Positions 60,067 to 64,000 of a DNA stretch of 64,000 bases are shown here, one piece after another (the first letter of the stretch is position 1; every line of letters begins with the position of its first letter). A model generated the notes under the pieces. The model saw only the letters and a program-made list of their open reading frames with translations, searched no databases and was not told where the DNA came from. Both the position numbers and the translations under genes were made by a program. The stretch is from CP2-2F sp034432555. GTDB lineage: Bacteria > Chloroflexota > Anaerolineae > Aggregatilineales > UBA2796. The DNA lies in the NCBI GenBank assembly GCA_034432555.1, contig DAOUBW010000037.1, positions 62,001-126,000 of the forward strand, written 5' to 3'.

Positions 60067-61245
60067 GTGAATCGTAAACGACTTATCCGCGCCGTCGGTG
60101 TGCTGGTGGCGGCGCTGTTCGCCCTAACTCTCAGCACCATCAACGCGCAAACGGCGGCGCAGGTGGCTGCCATCCTCAATCAGAATGGCACGCTTGCCTT
60201 AGTGACCATTGATCAAAACGGCAGCCTGAACACGCTGCGCCAAGTGGAAAGCTATAGCGCCATCCTCTCGCCGCTGGCGAACAGCTACGCGCAGGTGCTG
60301 TACAACCAAGCCGATGTGCTGCTGGAATATGGCTACCTCAACGGTGAAACACAGCGCCTGACCATCAGCAGCCCTGAAAACCTGATCACGCAGCCCGTCT
60401 TTGATACGCAGGGCAACACGCTGCTGTTCACGACGGCTACCTTTGAAGGCACGTGGAAGCTTTATTTCGTCAGTCTGAACGGTGAGGTGCGCTGGCTAGA
60501 CGGCAAATTCACCTTTGAGCAGGGCAAAGAAGATGCCAGCACCAGCTATGGTATTCTGCTGCCGCTCTCCGACTGGGATGCCGCCAGCAGCAACCTGCTC
60601 ACCTTCCGCGTGATGCCCTTCACCGAGAGCTTTTTCTTGGGCTTGTTCAGCATTGATCTGACCGCCGCGGCGCCCAGCACCAACGGCACGCCGCTGAGCA
60701 TGAGCGCCGTCACGCCGCGTGGCGCACTGGGCGCAAGCCTGTTTGCGCTGCCTTCCGCGGATCAAAACTTTGCAGTGGAAGTGGTGGTAGACCCTGAAAA
60801 TCCAAGCGAGGGCTACCCAACCGATGTGCCGTATTACTTTCCACTCAGCGGCTTGATCCTGCACGATTTGAACAGCGCCAACAGCCAAAAGCTGACTGTG
60901 CCGCAAGGGCAAGGCATTGGCGCCTCGGTCTGGGCGGAAGATAGTCAGGCATTCTACTTCACGGTGGGCTATTACCGCCAGACGACTTCGCCCGTCGCGC
61001 CGACGCTCTACGCACACACGCTCGGCGGTGCCACAAATGCGGTAGCAGCACTCAGCACCAGTGATGCTGAGGCGGTGTCCGGCCTGGCAGTCTGCGGTGA
61101 GCGCGTCTACTATGTGCTGACGGGCGCTGCCGAATTGCAGCCGCCGGACAAGTTAAAGACCTTCACAGTAGGCAGCGCCAGCATTCAGACTATCCTCGAC
61201 AGCGAGCATTCCATCGCCCTTTTAGGGTGTGTCCGTTCGCGGTAG
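60067..61245 (+). CDS. Exported beta-propeller-like protein of unknown function
   Basis: 392 residues from a GTG. Signal peptide: RKRLIRAVGVLVAALFALTLSTINAQ. The rest alternates short beta motifs (ALVTIDQNGSLNTLR, TLLFTTATFEGTWKLYFV, VWAEDSQAFYFTVGYY, ERVYYVL), consistent with a WD40/TolB-like propeller. No catalytic motif. It stands alone with its own extended -10 promoter and a strong terminator. Confidence 0.7.
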   Translation: MNRKRLIRAVGVLVAALFALTLSTINAQTAAQVAAILNQNGTLALVTIDQNGSLNTLRQVESYSAILSPLANSYAQVLYNQADVLLEYGYLNGETQRLTISSPENLITQPVFDTQGNTLLFTTATFEGTWKLYFVSLNGEVRWLDGKFTFEQGKEDASTSYGILLPLSDWDAASSNLLTFRVMPFTESFFLGLFSIDLTAAAPSTNGTPLSMSAVTPRGALGASLFALPSADQNFAVEVVVDPENPSEGYPTDVPYYFPLSGLILHDLNSANSQKLTVPQGQGIGASVWAEDSQAFYFTVGYYRQTTSPVAPTLYAHTLGGATNAVAALSTSDAEAVSGLAVCGERVYYVLTGAAELQPPDKLKTFTVGSASIQTILDSEHSIALLGCVRSR

Positions 61246-61250
61246 CGGTA

Positions 61251-61272
61251 TGGGCGGGAGCAATCCCGCCCA
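61251..61272. terminator. Bidirectional terminator with GCAA tetraloop
   Basis: TGGGCGGGA (61251-61259) and TCCCGCCCA (61264-61272) form a perfect 9-bp stem capped by a GCAA tetraloop, between convergent genes, 5 bp after the first stop. Confidence 0.65.
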
Positions 61273-61287
61273 ACGCCTAGTCAATCT

Positions 61288-62910
61288 CTACTGGCGCTGC
61301 AACCACGCCTCAAACTCTTGGCTGAGCTGGCGGCGTGTTTTGCCAATCGCGCTCTGCAACGCCTGATCAAAGGGAATGTGCCGCGCTGTGGCGATATGCA
61401 CGCGCTGAAATGCCGCTATGCCGTAAGTCTCGATAAAGAAGCGCATCACCGAAGCGCCCACGTAGTAGGTCACGCTGATGTTGGTATCCACAAGATGGCG
61501 GTTGGTGCGTGTTAGGTCGGGCATTCCACGCCGCCGCACGTAGTTCTTTGCCAAAAGCAGTTGATCCTCATCGTTGCGTTCCTCAAAGTGGCGCGCTGTG
61601 CCTTCGATCCACCAGCGCGGCACGTCGTCGTTTCGCATCGATTGATATTGGAACAAGTGGGTTAGCTCATGTTGAATCACAGCATAGACCGTGTAATCGA
61701 GCGAGTCGTAGAAGGTGACCACCGCGCCTCCCCACACGCCGCTTGCCAAGCCTATGAAAATATCAGCAAGCGCCGCGGGCGCCCATGCCCGAAAATGGCG
61801 CGCCTCATTGTAAAAAACGATGTGTGGCGTGTAGAGCAAGCGGTAGCCAAACATCTTCTCTAGACGCTCAATGGCGTGATCGGTGCCTTTGACGATGAAG
61901 TCAATATCTGCCGCGCTGCGCTCATAGGTAAAGACGACCGAGCGCCGCCCTTCGGTGCGCGTCCAGCGGTGAAAGCGTGTATCACTGTATTCATTGAACT
62001 GCGGCTGTGTGCGCCACTGCTTGCCGTTTTGGTCGGTCAGCACGAACCACCATTCCAGCTTTTGCCAAGGGATTTGCAGAGCAAGCTGATCGTTGAAAGT
62101 GAAGGTGATCTCTACTTCCTCGCCTGCGCGTTTTTGCGGCACGCGCACATTGAACGAGAACAACACCAAACCTGTGTTCTGCGTGTAGTAGACCTTCGCC
62201 TGCCGAATGGGCGATTCAGGCGTTAGGCGTACACTAAGCACCGCCTGACGCGGAAAATCGCTCACAAAGGAGGCTTCGGCAGGCATGATCGGCAGATCGT
62301 CGCGCCGTTCCTCGGTGATAGCTTCCGTCACCTTAAAGGTTTGCTGTGGGCTGACCAGTTGGCTGCCCTCTTGCCCTTCCAGCACCCACTGATAGAGGAC
62401 ACGATCTTCGTGAAGGGGCATTTGATCAATGCCTATGGTGTGTGAGATCGGATTTTTGAGCGTCTCGCCGAGTTTTTGCGGCGGCAGCGGCACGCGCTTT
62501 TCTTCGGTGATGCCTGTTGACGGGTAGGTGTAGCGCAAGGTGGCGCTTTGCACAAGCTGCGTGATGGGCGTTAGCCATAGGCTGAAGTTGATGCGGCGAC
62601 CGTTCTCCACTTTGGCAATCACTGCGTCAAGGCGCATGGCATCCGCGCTGAGGGCGGCAGCCTGCGCGGTCGAGAGCGCCGCCGCGGCAGCAGTCGGTGC
62701 GGCGGTAGCAGCATCACGTCCGCCAAACAGCGGCGTCCATGTGGGCGGCAGCGTGGTGGGTGTAGCTTCTGGTGCGGCAGCGATAGCCTCAACGCCAGGC
62801 AGCGTCGGCAGCACTGCCAAAGTTGGAATAGGTGGCAGTGGTTCTGAATGGCAAGCAACCAGTGCGCCCATCAGCAAAAGCCCGAGCAGTAGGTGGAATT
62901 GGCGACGCAT
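61288..62910 (-). CDS. Lipoprotein with peptidase MA-like metalloprotease domain
   Basis: 540 residues. Lipobox near residue 20 (GALVAC) after a hydrophobic core, then a Pro/Thr/Ala-rich linker. A beta-sandwich covers about 100-290. The zinc protease motif is VIQHELTHLF near 410 (HExxH) with a downstream Glu in WWIEGTARHFEE, the gluzincin third ligand (peptidase MA family). The C-terminus continues with TYYVGASVMRFFIE. It would be a surface-anchored protease; substrate unknown. Confidence 0.85.
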   Translation of the reverse strand: MRRQFHLLLGLLLMGALVACHSEPLPPIPTLAVLPTLPGVEAIAAAPEATPTTLPPTWTPLFGGRDAATAAPTAAAAALSTAQAAALSADAMRLDAVIAKVENGRRINFSLWLTPITQLVQSATLRYTYPSTGITEEKRVPLPPQKLGETLKNPISHTIGIDQMPLHEDRVLYQWVLEGQEGSQLVSPQQTFKVTEAITEERRDDLPIMPAEASFVSDFPRQAVLSVRLTPESPIRQAKVYYTQNTGLVLFSFNVRVPQKRAGEEVEITFTFNDQLALQIPWQKLEWWFVLTDQNGKQWRTQPQFNEYSDTRFHRWTRTEGRRSVVFTYERSAADIDFIVKGTDHAIERLEKMFGYRLLYTPHIVFYNEARHFRAWAPAALADIFIGLASGVWGGAVVTFYDSLDYTVYAVIQHELTHLFQYQSMRNDDVPRWWIEGTARHFEERNDEDQLLLAKNYVRRRGMPDLTRTNRHLVDTNISVTYYVGASVMRFFIETYGIAAFQRVHIATARHIPFDQALQSAIGKTRRQLSQEFEAWLQRQ

Positions 62911-63098
62911 GGCGAGCCTTTCTCTAAGCGAAAGCCAAACGTTTTAGGATTGTTATGAACAGCCCCTTTAAGCCAACATACAATCGGTATAGAGTGTAAC
63001 AGTTAACGTGGTCGAAAACGATGATCGCCAACCTTGCACTGCCAAAGAGATAAGCGCAGCGAAAGCCTTGCTGCCCTGAATGGGTTAAAAAAACGCCT
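62911..63098. other. Divergent spacer upstream of the two-component gene
   Basis: 188 bp between the protease and response regulator genes. A TATAGA-type hexamer near 62992 may be a plus-strand -10. I see no terminator or clear operator. Confidence 0.3.
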
Positions 63099-64000
63099 AT
63101 GTCAACCATTCTTATAGTAGATGATGATGTTCACGCACGCCTGATCCTGGGCAAGCATATTGAGCGGCTAGGCTACACTGCCATCGAGACGCCCAACGCC
63201 CAAGAGGCGCTCAGTCTGCTCTTTGGTGAACAGGCGGTGCCGATTGATATGATCATCAGCGATGTCTGGATGCCGGGCATGTCGGGCATTGATCTGCTGA
63301 AAGCCGTCCGTGACCGCGACCCTGAGCTGCCCATCGCCATGATCAGCGCCCGCGCTACGCTCCACAGCAGCCTAGAGGCGATCAACAGCGGCGCCTTTGC
63401 CTACATCACTAAGCCCTTTCGCAGCGAGGAAATCGCCCAAGTGGTGGCACGCGGAATGCAGCGCATTGAGGAAGCACGCGCCCACAAAGCCATTGGGCAA
63501 TATTTTGCGCGCCTTGCTCAGTTGGAGCGCCAACTGCACAACGCACAGTCCTTACAAGAGCGCGATATGATGGGCAGCCTGATTGTGGGCTTGCGCCACG
63601 AATTGGGCAACATCGTATCTGCCATCGTCCTGAACCTTGAAGTGTTGAAGCACAGCCACGACTTGCCGGATACCCTGCGCGAAAATCTGGAAGATTTGCA
63701 AGCCAGCGCCAACGATCTGAGCGCACTGATCACGCGCTTTCGGGATTATCCGCAGTCCGAAACGCTGAACAACGATGTTGACCTGCGCGAAGTGGTGGTC
63801 TCGGCGGTTGATGTGGCGCGCAGCCGCCAAAATGCCGCGCGCATTGAGATCGTCTTTGAAGGCGGCGACGACCCGATCTTTGTGCGCGGCACCGCGCCAG
63901 AGCTAAACCGCGCCGTGCTGAATTTGCTTGATAACGCAGTGGAAGCAGCGCAGCGGCGTGTGCAGGTGACCCTGACGGAAGGCTATGGGCGGGTGCTGCT
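63099..64000 (+). CDS. Hybrid response regulator/histidine kinase, 3' end beyond the window
   Basis: The frame is open from ATG 63099 to the window edge (300 codons). A receiver domain occupies 1-120: acidic DDD at 8-10, phospho-acceptor Asp55 in ISDVWMPGMSG, Lys in ITKPF near 108. A coiled linker follows. A histidine kinase part comes next: H-box GLRHELGN with His about 167, then N-box LNRAVLNLLDNAVEAA near 275. Receiver before kinase, with no membrane segment, indicates a soluble relay protein. The G-boxes should lie beyond the right end. Confidence 0.88.
   Translation, partial: MSTILIVDDDVHARLILGKHIERLGYTAIETPNAQEALSLLFGEQAVPIDMIISDVWMPGMSGIDLLKAVRDRDPELPIAMISARATLHSSLEAINSGAFAYITKPFRSEEIAQVVARGMQRIEEARAHKAIGQYFARLAQLERQLHNAQSLQERDMMGSLIVGLRHELGNIVSAIVLNLEVLKHSHDLPDTLRENLEDLQASANDLSALITRFRDYPQSETLNNDVDLREVVVSAVDVARSRQNAARIEIVFEGGDDPIFVRGTAPELNRAVLNLLDNAVEAAQRRVQVTLTEGYGRVL

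Noticed and set aside
1..64000. tRNA, rRNA, riboswitch or insertion-sequence genes
   Set aside because: No cloverleaf, rRNA-like block, recognisable riboswitch core or transposase was found by eye; a covariance-model scan would be needed to exclude small RNAs.

Overview
The window looks like a chromosomal segment of a Chloroflexota bacterium, most likely near the Anaerolineae. This is inferred from GC-rich coding with frequent GTG and TTG starts, FHA-ABC fusion transporters, a Thr-Pro-rich surface stalk, coenzyme F420 genes, and a carotenoid operon combining a CrtYcd-type lycopene cyclase with CruF. No rRNA or tRNA gene and no CRISPR array was recognised, so taxonomy rests on gene content alone.

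Layout. 1-7200: a partial gene, an FmdB zinc ribbon, a small Cys-rich protein, an L,D-transpeptidase and a four-gene BMP-type nucleoside/sugar ABC importer (minus strand). 7184-9299: a strong sigma70-type promoter and a translation cluster encoding ribosomal proteins S1 and S21 and initiation factor IF-1. 9336-20626: a large FtsX/MacB-like ABC exporter locus (two giant permeases, an MFS protein, two ATPases) whose middle holds an N4-cytosine-type DNA methyltransferase and an MNT/HepT toxin-antitoxin pair. 20711-27795: a GH63/GH37-like glycosidase, a subtilisin-like protease and a twin-FHA ABC transporter. 27796-28543: a 748-bp gene-free region with nine perfect DnaA boxes (TTATCCACA), a strong candidate for oriC although dnaA is not adjacent.

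Right of the candidate origin, 28544-38678 is a plus-strand run: FHA membrane protein with a Thr/Pro stalk, large exported protein with a GATase-like region, ABC ATPase, ABC permease, Gln-rich coiled-coil membrane protein, lipoprotein and MoxR AAA+ ATPase. It is the best candidate here for a poorly described multi-protein system. It is followed directly by a type II restriction-modification module (38748-40616) whose NotI-family endonuclease gene carries a frameshift. 40666-46000 holds a dimethylformamidase-like exported protein with five Asp-rich repeats, fructose-1,6-bisphosphatase, a TipA-like MerR regulator and orphan hypAB.

46975-55687 is a compact nine-gene carotenoid operon (minus strand): crtI, crtB, crtYcd, a DUF6992-like gene, an alpha/beta hydrolase, cruF, plsY-like, a glycosyltransferase and a second crtI-type gene. 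Together they could make a glycosylated and perhaps acylated hydroxy-gamma-carotene. A perfect inverted repeat spans the likely -35 and -10 of its promoter. The right end holds an Mrp ATPase lacking its usual CxxC, an F420 cluster (ssnA, F420 reductase, cofE), two exported proteins and a truncated receiver-histidine kinase. Convergent gene ends at several places carry perfect hairpins that probably act as terminators in both directions.
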